Assembly (NCBI RefSeq): GCF_016907755.1
Contig: NZ_JAFBCN010000001.1
Span: 2,790,001-2,854,000 of the forward strand
Reading direction: 5' to 3'
Origin: Cellulosimicrobium cellulans
GTDB taxonomy: Bacteria > Actinomycetota > Actinomycetes > Actinomycetales > Cellulomonadaceae
DNA: 64,000 nucleotides
The notes under the pieces: generated by a model
What the model was told of the DNA's origin: nothing
The model's input: only the letters and a program-made list of their open reading frames with translations
Databases searched by the model: none
Made by a program: the position numbers and the translations under genes
Shown here: positions 18,297 to 26,766 of the stretch, in pieces
How positions within the stretch are numbered: position 1 is the stretch's first letter
Layout of the letters: each line of letters starts with the position of its first letter

Positions 18297-19205
18297 ATGG
18301 ACCTGACGCGGCTGCGCGTGCTGGCGGCCGTGGCGCGCGAGGGGTCGGTGACGGCGGCGGCGCGGTCGCTGCACTACGCGCAGCCGTCGGTGAGCCACCA
18401 CCTGGCGCGCCTCGAGGCGGAGGTGGGCGTGCCGCTGCTGGAACGGCACGGGCGCGGGGTGCGTCTGACGGCGGCGGGGCGGCTCCTCGCCGCGCGGGCG
18501 GAGGAGATCCTGGGGCGCGTGGGCGCGGCGCGGGACGAGCTGGACGCGCTGGTGTCGCTCTCGGCGGGCCGGGTGCGCCTGGCGGCGTTCCCGTCGGCGC
18601 TGGCGACGTTGGTGCCCGACGTCGTGGCGCGGCTCGCGCGGGACCGTCCGGGCCTGGGCGTGGGGTTGGTGGAGGCGGAGCCGCCGGAGGCGCTGGACGC
18701 GTTGCGGCGTGGCGCGGTGGACGTGGCGCTGGTGTTCGAGCACGACCGCTCCCCCGTGGACGTGGAGGGACTGCGCGCGGTGCCGGTGCTCGCCGAGGAG
18801 CTGTTCCTGGTGCGCGCGGCGGACACCGCGGCGGCCCCCCGCAGGGACGAGGGCACCCCGGGGCGGGACCCTGTGCTCGCCGACCTCGCGCTGCTCGCGG
18901 ACGCGGCGTGGATCGCGGGCTGCGAGCGGTGCCGCGCCGACCTGGTGGGCCGGTGCGAGCGCGCGGGCTTCACGCCGCGGGTCGCGTTCGAGACGGACGA
19001 CTACGTCGCGGTGCAGTCCCTCGTGGCGGCCGGGGTCGGGGTCTCGCTCCTGCCCGCCCTGGCGCTGCGCGCCCACCGCGACCCCCGGGTGGACGTGCGG
19101 GCCCTGCCTGGGGCCGCACGCCGGGTGCTCGCGGTCACGTACGGGGAGCGGCCCTCCCCCGGTGCGACGGCCGTCGTCGACGGTCTGGTGCGCGCCGCGG
19201 GGTGA
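18297..19205 (+). CDS. LysR-family transcriptional regulator
   Basis: 302 residues with the LysR winged HTH at residues 1-60 (MDLTRLRVLAAVAREGSVTAAARSLHYAQPSVSHHLARLE) and a periplasmic-binding-like effector domain at about 88-300. A Cys pair (GCERCRADLVGRCER) in the effector domain is unusual and could be a redox or metal site, or simply structural. It is divergent from the threonine dehydratase with a 94-base gap, the standard LysR arrangement, so it probably controls that gene. The ATG is preceded by GAGGGAG with good spacing. Confidence 0.9.
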   Translation: MDLTRLRVLAAVAREGSVTAAARSLHYAQPSVSHHLARLEAEVGVPLLERHGRGVRLTAAGRLLAARAEEILGRVGAARDELDALVSLSAGRVRLAAFPSALATLVPDVVARLARDRPGLGVGLVEAEPPEALDALRRGAVDVALVFEHDRSPVDVEGLRAVPVLAEELFLVRAADTAAAPRRDEGTPGRDPVLADLALLADAAWIAGCERCRADLVGRCERAGFTPRVAFETDDYVAVQSLVAAGVGVSLLPALALRAHRDPRVDVRALPGAARRVLAVTYGERPSPGATAVVDGLVRAAG

Positions 19206-19253
19206 GGCCGCGGCGCGGGTGCGCTCCCCGGGCGCGCGTGGCACGCTCGCCTC

Positions 19254-20396
19254 GTGCCGCAGAACACGACCCAAGGGACCGGCGCGAGCATCGACGTGCC
19301 GGCCGACGTGCCCGAGCCGCAGCCCGTCCTGGGCGGGCTCACCGAGTCCGCGGTGTTCCTCGTCGTCAGCGCCACGGGGTCGCCCGGGGCGCGTGCGCGC
19401 CTGCTGGACGTCGCGTCGTCGGTCAACGACCTGGTGCGCGCGGTCGGGTTCCGCCAGTCGGCCGCGGGGCTGACGTGCGTCGTCGGGCTGGGGTCGGCGT
19501 TCTGGGACGCGGTGCGCCCGCCCGGGGCGCCGCGGCCCGAGGGGCTGCACCCGTTCCGGGCCGTGCAGGGCGCCGTGCACGACGCGCCGTCCACCCCGGG
19601 CGACGTGCTGTTCCACGTCCGGGCCGACCGCGCCGACCTCACGTTCGAGCTGACCCGGCAGGTCATGGCCGCGCTCGGCGACGCGGTGCGCGTCGAGGAC
19701 CACGTGACGGGCTTCCGCTACTTCGACTCGCGCGACCTGCTCGGTTTCGTCGACGGCACCGAGAACCCGACGGGACGCTCGGCCGCCGGCGCCGCGATCA
19801 TCGCGGACGGGCCCTTCGCGGGCGGGAGCCACGTCGTGGTGCAGAAGTACGTGCACGACCTCGCGGCCTGGGGCGCGTTGCCCGTCGAGGCGCAGGAGCG
19901 CATCATCGGACGGACCAAGCTCGACGACGTCGAGCTCGCGGACGACGTGCAGCCCCCGGACTCGCACGTGTCGCTCAACACGATCGTCGACGACGACGGC
20001 ACGGAGCGCGACGTCCTGCGCGACAACATGGCGTTCGGCGACCCGTCGACGGGCGAGTTCGGCACCTACTACATCGCGTACGCCGCGGACGTGGGCGTCG
20101 TCGAGCGCATGCTGGACAACATGTTCGTGGGGAACCCGCCCGGCCGGTACGACCACATCCTCGACGTGTCCACCGCACTGACGGGGACGTCCTTCTTCGT
20201 CCCCGCGCTCGACCTGCTCGAGTCGCTGGCCGACGACGCCCCGGACGGGGCCGGACAGTCCGCGCCCACCGCACCCGGCACCTCGACCTCGACCTCGACC
20301 TCGACCTCGACCTCGACCGCACAGCCTGCCGCACCCGCCACCACCGCACCCGTCGGGTCCCTCGCGATCGGGTCGCTGAAGGGAGAACCGTCGTGA
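19254..20396 (+). CDS. Dye-decolorizing peroxidase, encapsulin cargo
   Basis: A 380-residue DyP-type haem peroxidase (B-like). The GXXDG motif is GFVDG at 164-168 within LLGFVDGTENP; the proximal haem ligand is probably H238 in QPPDSHVSLNTI; the family C-terminal DNMFVGNPPGRYDHILDVSTALTGTSFFVP is intact. After the catalytic domain come a disordered linker with 13 alternating Thr/Ser residues (343-355) and the terminal peptide GSLAIGSLKGEPS (368-380), a classic encapsulin cargo-loading peptide. The encapsulin shell gene follows with a four-base overlap. Start GTG 19254. Confidence 0.95.
   Translation: MPQNTTQGTGASIDVPADVPEPQPVLGGLTESAVFLVVSATGSPGARARLLDVASSVNDLVRAVGFRQSAAGLTCVVGLGSAFWDAVRPPGAPRPEGLHPFRAVQGAVHDAPSTPGDVLFHVRADRADLTFELTRQVMAALGDAVRVEDHVTGFRYFDSRDLLGFVDGTENPTGRSAAGAAIIADGPFAGGSHVVVQKYVHDLAAWGALPVEAQERIIGRTKLDDVELADDVQPPDSHVSLNTIVDDDGTERDVLRDNMAFGDPSTGEFGTYYIAYAADVGVVERMLDNMFVGNPPGRYDHILDVSTALTGTSFFVPALDLLESLADDAPDGAGQSAPTAPGTSTSTSTSTSTSTAQPAAPATTAPVGSLAIGSLKGEPS
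20281..20318 (+). repeat. Hexanucleotide tandem repeat in the DyP linker
   Basis: Six perfect tandem copies of CCTCGA plus a partial unit, in frame. Being a multiple of three, copy-number change would alter the Ser-Thr linker length between the peroxidase and its cargo peptide without a frameshift. Confidence 0.95.
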
Positions 20397-21253
20397 GCAC
20401 CTCGGAACCGGACCTGGGCTCGGTCGCCCCCACGAGCGGCGCCGGCGCGCCCGGGGACTCGAACCTGCACCGCTGGCTCGCGCCCGTCACGGACGCGGCG
20501 TGGGAGGAGATCGCCGACGAGGCGCGGCGCACGTTCGTGCGCAACGTCGCCGGGCGGCGCGTGGTCGACGTGACGGGCCCGCTCGGCTTCGGCACGGCTT
20601 CCGCGCGCACGGGCCACGTGACCGACGTCGAGGCCCCGCACGACGGCATCCGGGCGCGCCTGCGCGACGTCGTGCCGCTCGTCGAGCTCCAGGTCCCCTT
20701 CACGGTGTCCCGGCAGGCGGTCGACGACGTCGCGCGGGGATCCAAGGACTCGGACTGGCAGCCCGTCAAGGACGCCGCCACGGCGCTCGCGCGCGCCGAG
20801 GACCGGGCCGTGTTCGAGGGGTACGCGGCCGCCGGGATCCGCGGCATCGGCCCGGGGTCGGACAACCCGCCGATCGCGGTCCCCGCCGACCCGCGCGACC
20901 TGCCCGACGCCGTCGCCGCCGCGCAGACCGAGCTGCGCCTCGCGGGCGTGGAGGGCCCGTACGCGCTCGTGCTCGACGCCGACCTGTACACGGCGGTGTC
21001 CGAGACCCGCGACCACGGGTACCCGATCCGCGAGCAGCTCGAGCGCATGGTGCAGCGCGACATCGTGTGGGCGCCCGCGCTGCGCGGCGGGTACCTGCTC
21101 ACCACGCGCGGCGGGGACCACGAGCTGACGATCGGGCAGGACGTGTCCATCGGCTACCTCGACCACACAGCCGACGAGGTGCGCCTCTACCTGTTCGCCT
21201 CGCTCACGTTCCAGACCTACACCGCCGAGGCGTCCGTCCACCTCACGCGCTGA
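20393..21253 (+). CDS. Encapsulin nanocompartment shell protein (linocin M18/CFP29 family)
   Basis: A 286-residue HK97-fold shell protein that self-assembles into an icosahedral compartment and packages cargo carrying a C-terminal loading peptide. Family blocks include LHRWLAPVTDAAWEEIADEA near the N-terminus, RDVVPLVELQVPFTVSRQAVDDVARG, AEDRAVFEGYAAAGIRGI, and the C-terminal GQDVSIGYLDHTADEVRLYLFASLTFQT. About 24 extra N-terminal residues precede the usual start, so translation might begin later. GTGA overlap with the DyP stop; the AGGGAGAACC at the end of the DyP gene acts as ribosome binding site and also encodes part of the cargo peptide. Confidence 0.95.
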   Translation: MSTSEPDLGSVAPTSGAGAPGDSNLHRWLAPVTDAAWEEIADEARRTFVRNVAGRRVVDVTGPLGFGTASARTGHVTDVEAPHDGIRARLRDVVPLVELQVPFTVSRQAVDDVARGSKDSDWQPVKDAATALARAEDRAVFEGYAAAGIRGIGPGSDNPPIAVPADPRDLPDAVAAAQTELRLAGVEGPYALVLDADLYTAVSETRDHGYPIREQLERMVQRDIVWAPALRGGYLLTTRGGDHELTIGQDVSIGYLDHTADEVRLYLFASLTFQTYTAEASVHLTR

Positions 21254-21262
21254 CCCACCCGC

Positions 21263-22117
21263 TCAGCCCGGGACGACGACGGCAGGCGCCGCGAGCACGA
21301 GCAGCACGACGCACACGCCCGCGACCGCCATCGACAGCGCGAACGGGGCACGGCTGCGGGGCCGCACCACGCCCACGACCCCGGCCGCGCCGGCGACGAG
21401 CAGCCCCGCCCCGCCCAGCACCCAGGCCGCGGCGTCCGGCGCCCCCGGGGGCGCCACGACGACGAGGAGCGCGGCCACGCCGAGCAGCACGGGCGCGAGC
21501 ACGCTGCTCGCACGCCGACCGAGCCGGTGCGGCAGGCCCCGCACGCCGGTCGCGGCGTCGTCCTCGAGGTCCGGCAGCGTGTTCGCGACGTGCGCGCCCA
21601 CGCCCAGGAGCGCCGCGGCCACGACCGCCCACGGCGCGGGCCGACCATTCCCGGGCGCGGCGAGCACGACGAACACCGCGAGCAGGCCGAAGGAGAGCGC
21701 GTAGGGCGCCCACGACCACCACGTCGCCTTGAGCAGCGCGTTGTACGACCACGCGCTCGCGACCGCGACGACGTGCACCAGCCCCGGCACCACGCCCGTC
21801 GCGAGCGAGAGCACCACGCACGCGCCGAGGGCCGCGAGCGCCGCCGTGCGCAGGGCCGCGGGCGTGACGAGACCGGTCACGACGGGCTTGTCCACGCGCC
21901 CGACCGCGAGGTCGCGGCGTGCGTCGAGCCAGTCGTTGCTCCACCCGACCGAGAGCTGCCCGGCGAGGACCGCGAGCGCGACGAGCGTCGCCGTCCGGGC
22001 GCCCGCGCCGATCCCGACCGAGAGCGCGAGCGCGAAGGCAGTGACCATCACGGTCGGCGGGAAGTGGCTCGCGACGACGAGCCCCCGCACGAGCCCCCGC
22101 GGGCGACCGGTCATCAT
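21263..22117 (-). CDS. UbiA-family prenyltransferase
   Basis: A 284-residue integral membrane prenyltransferase with eight or nine hydrophobic segments. The first Asp-rich motif is NDWLDARRDLAVGRVDKP (N61 onward), which binds the prenyl diphosphate through magnesium; the second is NTLPDLEDDAATG. Such enzymes attach isoprenoid chains to aromatic acceptors or O-groups. It is divergent from the type III PKS operon with a 107-base gap, and that company (PKS, methyltransferase, monooxygenase) suggests it prenylates a PKS-derived phenolic lipid. ATG 22117 has a -10 six bases upstream. Confidence 0.9.
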   Translation of the reverse strand: MMTGRPRGLVRGLVVASHFPPTVMVTAFALALSVGIGAGARTATLVALAVLAGQLSVGWSNDWLDARRDLAVGRVDKPVVTGLVTPAALRTAALAALGACVVLSLATGVVPGLVHVVAVASAWSYNALLKATWWSWAPYALSFGLLAVFVVLAAPGNGRPAPWAVVAAALLGVGAHVANTLPDLEDDAATGVRGLPHRLGRRASSVLAPVLLGVAALLVVVAPPGAPDAAAWVLGGAGLLVAGAAGVVGVVRPRSRAPFALSMAVAGVCVVLLVLAAPAVVVPG

Positions 22118-22123
22118 GGCGGC

Positions 22124-22129
22124 AACCTA
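22124..22129 (-). promoter_or_regulatory. -10 element TAGGTT for the UbiA gene
   Basis: TAGGTT on the minus strand, six bases before ATG 22117. Confidence 0.55.
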
Positions 22130-22224
22130 GCCCGCCGGCGGGCCCCGCGCCCGGCACCGGAGCCGTGCCCGCCATCGGGCCCCTCCCCCGCGCGGGCCGA
22201 CCGGGCGGGTGGGACGATGCGGGC

Positions 22225-23361
22225 ATGTCGCGCGTCGTCGCCGTCGGGACCTCGCTGCCCGACCATGCGTACCGCCAGGACGAGATCTCCCGGGTCACGA
22301 GCGAGCTGCTCACGGACGACCCGGTGCGGCGTGCGCTCACACGCCGCCTGCACGCCCACGCGGGCGTGGAGACCCGTCATCTCGCGCTGCCGGTCGAGGA
22401 CTACGGCGGGCTGTCGTTCGGGTCGGCCAACGACACGTTCCTCGCGCTCGGCACGGACCTCGCGGAACGGGCCTGCCGGGCCGCCCTCGACGACGCGGGG
22501 CTGCACGCGGACGAGGTGGACCACGTCGTCCTGACGACCGTCACGGGCGTCGGCGCGCCCACGCTGGACGTCCTCGTGGCGGCCCGGCTGGGCCTGCGCA
22601 CCGACGTGCGGCGCACGCCGTCGTTCGGGTGGGGGTGCGCGGGAGGCGCGGCGGGCCTGGCGCGCGCGGACGACCTGCTGCGGGGCCGCCCGCGCGACGT
22701 CGCGCTCCTCGTGGCGGTCGAGCTGTGCTCGCTGACGCTGCAGCGCGGCGACCCGTCGACGGCGAACCTCGTCGCCTCGGGCCTGTTCGGCGACGGCGCG
22801 GCGGCGGTGGTCCTCGTGGGCGACGAGCACCCGCTCGCGCGGCGCCCCGGCCCGTACGGGCGGTCCGGGAGCGGGGCCGCGCGGGCGCGCGGGGCGCGCC
22901 TCGTCGACTCCCGCTCCCACCTGCACCCGGGCACGACGGGCGACCTCGGGTGGCGCGTGGGCGACACGGGGTTCGAGATCGTGCTGTCCGCGCGGCTGCC
23001 GGAGCTCATCGGCGCGCACCTGCTCGGCGACGTGAAGGCGCTCCTCGCCGAGCACGACCTCGAGCCGTCCGACGTCGGAGCGTGGGTCGTGCACGCGGGC
23101 GGCCCGCGCGTCCTGGACGCGGTGCGCGACGCGCTGGGCCTCGCCGAGGACGACCTCGCGCTCAGCCGCGCGTCCCTGCGCGACGTCGGGAACCTGTCGT
23201 CCGCGTCGGTGCTGCACGTCCTCGCCGCGACCCTCGCGCGCCCCGCCGCCCGGCCCGGGACGCCCGCCGTCCTCATGGCCTTCGGGCCCGGCGTGAGCAC
23301 CGAGCTCGTGCTCCTGCGCCTCGACGGTCGCGGGGCGCCCGGCCCGGGGGCGGGCGGATGA
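22225..23361 (+). CDS. Type III polyketide synthase
   Basis: A 378-residue chalcone/stilbene-synthase-family enzyme, which extends an acyl-CoA starter with malonyl units and cyclises the chain, typically to alkylresorcinols, pyrones or quinone precursors in bacteria. The catalytic triad is visible: Cys138 (FGWGCAGGAAGL), His290 (WVVHAGGPRVLDAV) and Asn323 (LRDVGNLSSASVL). GFGPG-like loop is MAFGPGVSTE. First gene of a three-gene operon joined by ATGA/GTGA overlaps with the methyltransferase and monooxygenase, divergent from the prenyltransferase. A GACGAT hexamer lies six bases before ATG 22225. Confidence 0.94.
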   Translation: MSRVVAVGTSLPDHAYRQDEISRVTSELLTDDPVRRALTRRLHAHAGVETRHLALPVEDYGGLSFGSANDTFLALGTDLAERACRAALDDAGLHADEVDHVVLTTVTGVGAPTLDVLVAARLGLRTDVRRTPSFGWGCAGGAAGLARADDLLRGRPRDVALLVAVELCSLTLQRGDPSTANLVASGLFGDGAAAVVLVGDEHPLARRPGPYGRSGSGAARARGARLVDSRSHLHPGTTGDLGWRVGDTGFEIVLSARLPELIGAHLLGDVKALLAEHDLEPSDVGAWVVHAGGPRVLDAVRDALGLAEDDLALSRASLRDVGNLSSASVLHVLAATLARPAARPGTPAVLMAFGPGVSTELVLLRLDGRGAPGPGAGG

Positions 23362-23900
23362 GCCTCGCCTGGTACGTCGTGCTCGTCGGCGCCACCGCCG
23401 TCGAGCGGCTCGCGGAGCTGGTCGTGTCGGCGCGCAACGCGCGCTGGTCCTTCGCCCGCGGCGGCGTCGAGTCGGGCCGGGGGCACTTCCCCGCCATGGT
23501 CGCGCTGCACACCGGTCTGCTGCTCGCGTGCGTCGCCGAGGCGTGGCTCGCGGACCGCCCCTTCCTGCCCTGGCTGGGCTGGCCCATGCTCGCCCTCGTG
23601 CTCGCGAGCCAGGGACTGCGCTGGTGGTGCATCGCGACGCTCGGACCGCGGTGGAACACGCGCGTCATCGTCGTGCCCGGCCTTCCCCTCGTGGCACGGG
23701 GTCCGTACCGGTGGCTGCGCCACCCGAACTACGTCGCGGTCGTCGTCGAGGGCGTCGCCCTCCCCCTGGTGCACTCGTGCTGGGTCACGGCGGTCGCGTT
23801 CACCGTCCTCAACGCCGTGCTCCTGGCCCGCTTCCGCATCCCCGCCGAGGAGCGCGCGCTCGCGCTCGCCACCGCGGGCGGGCCCCGCCCGTCGCCGTGA
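23358..23900 (+). CDS. Isoprenylcysteine carboxyl-methyltransferase-like membrane methyltransferase
   Basis: A 180-residue membrane protein of the ICMT/phospholipid-methyltransferase type. Four or five hydrophobic helices precede the SAM-binding signature GPYRWLRHPNYVAVVVEG (about 116-133) and the conserved RIPAEERAL near the C-terminus. In bacterial phenolic-lipid clusters such enzymes O- or C-methylate the resorcinol or hydroquinone formed by the type III PKS. Coupled to the PKS by ATGA and to the monooxygenase by GTGA. Confidence 0.9.
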   Translation: MSLAWYVVLVGATAVERLAELVVSARNARWSFARGGVESGRGHFPAMVALHTGLLLACVAEAWLADRPFLPWLGWPMLALVLASQGLRWWCIATLGPRWNTRVIVVPGLPLVARGPYRWLRHPNYVAVVVEGVALPLVHSCWVTAVAFTVLNAVLLARFRIPAEERALALATAGGPRPSP

Positions 23901-24988
23901 CTCCCGCGCGCACCGACGTGCTCGTCGTCGGCGGCGGGCCGGTCGGGCTCGCCGCCGCGCTGCACGCCCGCCGCGCCGGGCACGACGTCGTCGTGGTCGA
24001 CCGCCGCGCGGGCGTGATCGACAAGGCGTGCGGCGAGGGGCTGCTGCCCGGCGCGCTGGCCGCGGTGCTCGCGCTCGGCGTCGACCCGCCCGGGCACCGG
24101 CTCGCCGGCATCAGCTACCGGGACGCGACCCGCCACGCCGACCACCCGTTCGCGGCCGGGCCGGGGCGGGGCGTGCGGCGCACCGCCCTGCACGCCGCGC
24201 TGCGCGAGCGTGCGCTCGCGGAGGGCGTCGCGATCGAGCACGCGACGCTGCGCGCGCTGCGCCAGGACGAGCGCGGGGTGGAGGTCACGCTCGACGCCGC
24301 GCGCGACGACGGCGGGGCGCGCTCGCTGGTGCGCGCCGGCTGGGTGCTCGGCTGCGACGGGCTCCACTCCGCCGTCCGGCGCCTCACCGGGCTCGACGCC
24401 CCGCCACGCGGGCGCGCCCGGTTCGGGCTGCGCACCCACTACGCCGTCGCCCCCTGGAGCGACCTCGTCGAGGTGCACTGGGCCCCGCACGCCGAGGCGT
24501 ACGTGACCCCGGTGGGGCCCGACGTCGTCGGCGTCGCCGTGCTCACCCACCGCGCCCCCGCGAGCCGGGAGACGGGCTCCGGGCCGGGGAGCCGCCCTGC
24601 CACGGGGCTGGACGCCTTTCCCGAGCTCGCGCAGCACCTGCGCGACGCCCCCGTGCTGGGGCGCGTGCGCGGCGCCGGGCCGCTGCGCCAGCGGGCCCGA
24701 CGCCGTACCGCCGGGCGGGTGCGCCTCGTCGGCGACGCGTCCGGGTACGTCGACGCGCTCACGGGCGAGGGGGTGCGCGTCGGGCTCGCCCAGGCCGACG
24801 CCGCCGTGCGCCACCTCGACGACGCGGCGGCGTACGAGCGGGCCTGGGCGCGGGCGACGCGCGACTACCGCGTCCTGACGACGGGCCTTCTCGCCTGGGC
24901 GGGCAGCCCCGCCCGCGGCGCGATCGTGCCCGCCGCGAGCGCCGCCCCGTGGCTGTACGGGGCGGTCGTCGAACGCCTCGCCCGCTGA
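23897..24988 (+). CDS. FAD-dependent aromatic monooxygenase
   Basis: A 363-residue class A flavoprotein monooxygenase. The N-terminal Rossmann motif is VLVVGGGPVGLAAALHARRAG, the DG motif is VLGCDGLHSAVRRLTG, and the GD motif binding FAD ribose is RVRLVGDASGYVDALTGEGVRVGLAQA. CGEGLLPGAL resembles geranylgeranyl-reductase/lycopene-type relatives, but the cluster context favours hydroxylation of an alkylresorcinol to a hydroxyquinol/quinone. GTG 23897 overlaps the methyltransferase stop. Confidence 0.9.
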   Translation: MTPARTDVLVVGGGPVGLAAALHARRAGHDVVVVDRRAGVIDKACGEGLLPGALAAVLALGVDPPGHRLAGISYRDATRHADHPFAAGPGRGVRRTALHAALRERALAEGVAIEHATLRALRQDERGVEVTLDAARDDGGARSLVRAGWVLGCDGLHSAVRRLTGLDAPPRGRARFGLRTHYAVAPWSDLVEVHWAPHAEAYVTPVGPDVVGVAVLTHRAPASRETGSGPGSRPATGLDAFPELAQHLRDAPVLGRVRGAGPLRQRARRRTAGRVRLVGDASGYVDALTGEGVRVGLAQADAAVRHLDDAAAYERAWARATRDYRVLTTGLLAWAGSPARGAIVPAASAAPWLYGAVVERLAR

Positions 24989-25022
24989 GGAGCGTGGTCG
25001 CGCTCCGTCCGACGTCGGCCGG

Positions 25023-25028
25023 TAGGGT
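25023..25028 (+). promoter_or_regulatory. -10 element TAGGGT for the DUF3093 gene
   Basis: TAGGGT six bases before GTG 25035, leaderless spacing. Confidence 0.6.
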
Positions 25029-25034
25029 CGCCGC

Positions 25035-25589
25035 GTGGCACGGTCGCAACAGGTGGGGGCGGGCTCCCGCCGGCAGTGGGGTGCGCTCGTCGCGGGCGTG
25101 GTCGCAGTCGGGGCCGTCGAGGTCCTCACGGTGCACCTCGTCGCCGGGGTGCTCCTGCCCGACGCCGCGGCCCTCGTCGTCGACGGGGTGCTCGGGCTCG
25201 CGACGCTCGGCCTCGTCGTGGTCCTCGCGTCACCCGTGTGGGCGTCCTACCGCCTCGGCCCCGACGCGCTCGTCCTGCGGTTCGGCTGGGTCGGCGGCGT
25301 CGTCGTCCCGCGCGACGACGTCGTGGGCGCGGCGCCGTACGCGGGCACCCCGGCGCGGCCCGTCGAGCTCGGCGCGGGCCACGATCCCGGGACCGTGGAC
25401 GCGGGCGGGCGCGCCGCCGGGGCCACGCACGGTGTCGTGTCGTTCGTGCGGTCCACCCGGTCGACGGTGGTGCGCCTCGACCTCGCCGCACCCGTGACGG
25501 CCCGCGTCGCGGGGACGCGCCGCGTGGCGGCGACCGTCGTCCTCGTGGGGGTCGACGACCCCGCCCCGCTGCTCGCGCTCGCCCCGTAG
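25035..25589 (+). CDS. DUF3093-like membrane protein
   Basis: A 184-residue protein with two N-terminal membrane helices (about residues 15-35 and 40-65) and a C-terminal beta-rich, PH-like domain starting at YRLGPDALVLRFGWVGG. This layout matches small actinobacterial DUF3093/PH-domain membrane proteins of unknown function. It is not coupled to the preceding cluster; it has its own leaderless promoter. Confidence 0.7.
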   Translation: MARSQQVGAGSRRQWGALVAGVVAVGAVEVLTVHLVAGVLLPDAAALVVDGVLGLATLGLVVVLASPVWASYRLGPDALVLRFGWVGGVVVPRDDVVGAAPYAGTPARPVELGAGHDPGTVDAGGRAAGATHGVVSFVRSTRSTVVRLDLAAPVTARVAGTRRVAATVVLVGVDDPAPLLALAP

Positions 25590-25634
25590 CCCCGTCCCGG
25601 CGCTGCGCACCCGCCGTGTGTGGGCGCGGGCGGC

Positions 25635-25640
25635 TACCGT
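25635..25640 (+). promoter_or_regulatory. -10 element TACCGT for the ACT-domain gene
   Basis: TACCGT seven bases before ATG 25648. Confidence 0.5.
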
Positions 25641-25647
25641 GCCGCCC

Positions 25648-26010
25648 ATGACCTCGCTCGACCTGCACGTCGTCCCCGACCGCTTCCTCCTCGCCCACGT
25701 CCCCGGCGCCACGTTCCCGGAGGACGACGAGTGGGTCGCCCTCGTGCGCGCCCCGGAGGGCCTGACGGTCGTGCGGCACGCGTCGCCCTTCGACGACGCC
25801 GAGCGGTGGGCGGGCTTCTACGGCTCGGCGCACGACCTGGCGACGACCGGGGTGCTCGCCTCCGTCGTCGGGCCGCTCGCCGACGCGGGCATCGCCGTCT
25901 TCGTCGCCTCGACGTTCCACGCCGACCTCGTGCTCGTGCCCGAGGACCACCTCGACCGGGCCACGCGCGCCCTGCGCGACGCCGGGCACGCCGTCGCCGG
26001 CCCCCGCTGA
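25648..26010 (+). CDS. ACT-domain protein (CASTOR/aspartokinase-type ACT)
   Basis: A 120-residue stand-alone protein with a tandem ACT-like fold: WVALVRAPEGLTVVRHAS in the first half and LASVVGPLADAGIAVFVASTFHADLVLVPEDHLDRATRAL in the second. Stand-alone proteins of this type often sense amino acids, but no ligand is known for this group. Its start follows a -10 at leaderless distance; it is convergent with the siderophore operon. Confidence 0.8.
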   Translation: MTSLDLHVVPDRFLLAHVPGATFPEDDEWVALVRAPEGLTVVRHASPFDDAERWAGFYGSAHDLATTGVLASVVGPLADAGIAVFVASTFHADLVLVPEDHLDRATRALRDAGHAVAGPR

Positions 26011-26021
26011 GGCGCGCACGG

Positions 26022-26055
26022 GCCGTCCGGGGGACGGCGCGTCCCGCGCGGGACG
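26022..26055. terminator. Tandem hairpins between convergent genes
   Basis: Two short perfect stems: GCCGTCC/GGACGGC (26022-26038, three-base loop) and CGTCCC/GGGACG (26040-26055, GCGC loop). They sit between the ACT gene and the last gene of the siderophore operon and can serve both strands. Confidence 0.5.
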
Positions 26056-26766
26056 TCAGTCGCGCGCGGCCGCCGCGGCGGCGTCGAGGAGGTCGCGGGC
26101 CCGTTCGCGCGTGAGGAACGCCAGGACCGCGTCCTTCTCGCCCACGCGCACCCTGTCGGCGACCTCGAAGCCGAGCGCACGGATCCGGGCGTGGGCGCGC
26201 TCGTTCGCGGCGTCCGGCTCGACGACGAGGCGGTCCACGCGCGGGTCGGCGAAGCAGAACCCGACGAGCAGCGGCCCGACCGCGCCCCAGAGGTCCGCAC
26301 CCCGGGGCCCTCGCGCCCCGAGCAGGAAGTGCGCCCCCGCGTCGCCGGGCCGCGCCGGGTACGCCTCGCCGACCGGGTCGTGCTCCGGCTCGTACGTCTG
26401 CAGCAGCGCCACGGGCGTCTCGTCCCACCGCACGAGGAACGCGTGGTGCGTGGGCAGCGAACCGACGTACGCGTACAGGTCGCGCAGCTCGGCCCGGGAC
26501 AGCTCGGCCAGACCCCAGAAGCGTGCCCGCGGCTGGGTCACCCAGTCGTGCAGCACGTCGAGGTCGGCGTCGGGGTCGAGCACGCGCAGCGTCAGCCGAC
26601 CGCCGCCCGGGGCGTCGTGCGTCAGCAGGAGCTCGCCGGGCGCCCCCGTCCGCAGCCGCCCGCTCCCCGCGGGAGCGACGTCGGCAGCGGGCGCGGGGCG
26701 GTCGGCGTCGCCGCCCGGTCCGGTCGGCACCTCGGGGTGGTTCGCGGTCCTCGCGGCGGTGGTCAT
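26056..26766 (-). CDS. GNAT acyltransferase of the siderophore operon (DesC/AlcB-like)
   Basis: A 236-residue GNAT-fold protein of the RhbD/IucB/AlcB siderophore acyltransferase type, which N-acylates hydroxylated diamines. After a disordered 45-residue start, the domain shows LRVLDPDADLDVLHDWVTQPRARFWGLAE, the GDAGAHFLLGARGPRG acetyl-CoA region and VDRLVVEPDAANERAHARIRALGFEVADRV. The same fold is already fused to the synthetase encoded two genes upstream, so this operon has two acyltransferases and may make mixed acyl groups. ATGA overlap with the penicillin acylase gene; last gene of the operon. Confidence 0.88.
   Translation of the reverse strand: MTTAARTANHPEVPTGPGGDADRPAPAADVAPAGSGRLRTGAPGELLLTHDAPGGGRLTLRVLDPDADLDVLHDWVTQPRARFWGLAELSRAELRDLYAYVGSLPTHHAFLVRWDETPVALLQTYEPEHDPVGEAYPARPGDAGAHFLLGARGPRGADLWGAVGPLLVGFCFADPRVDRLVVEPDAANERAHARIRALGFEVADRVRVGEKDAVLAFLTRERARDLLDAAAAAARD

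Noticed and set aside
18270-20156. Long minus-strand open frame opposite LysR and DyP genes
   Set aside because: His/Arg/Val-rich composition without motifs; the plus-strand genes have intact diagnostic motifs.
20281-20318. Hexanucleotide repeat as a phase-variation switch
   Set aside because: Unit length is a multiple of three, so slippage cannot turn the gene off; only linker length would change.
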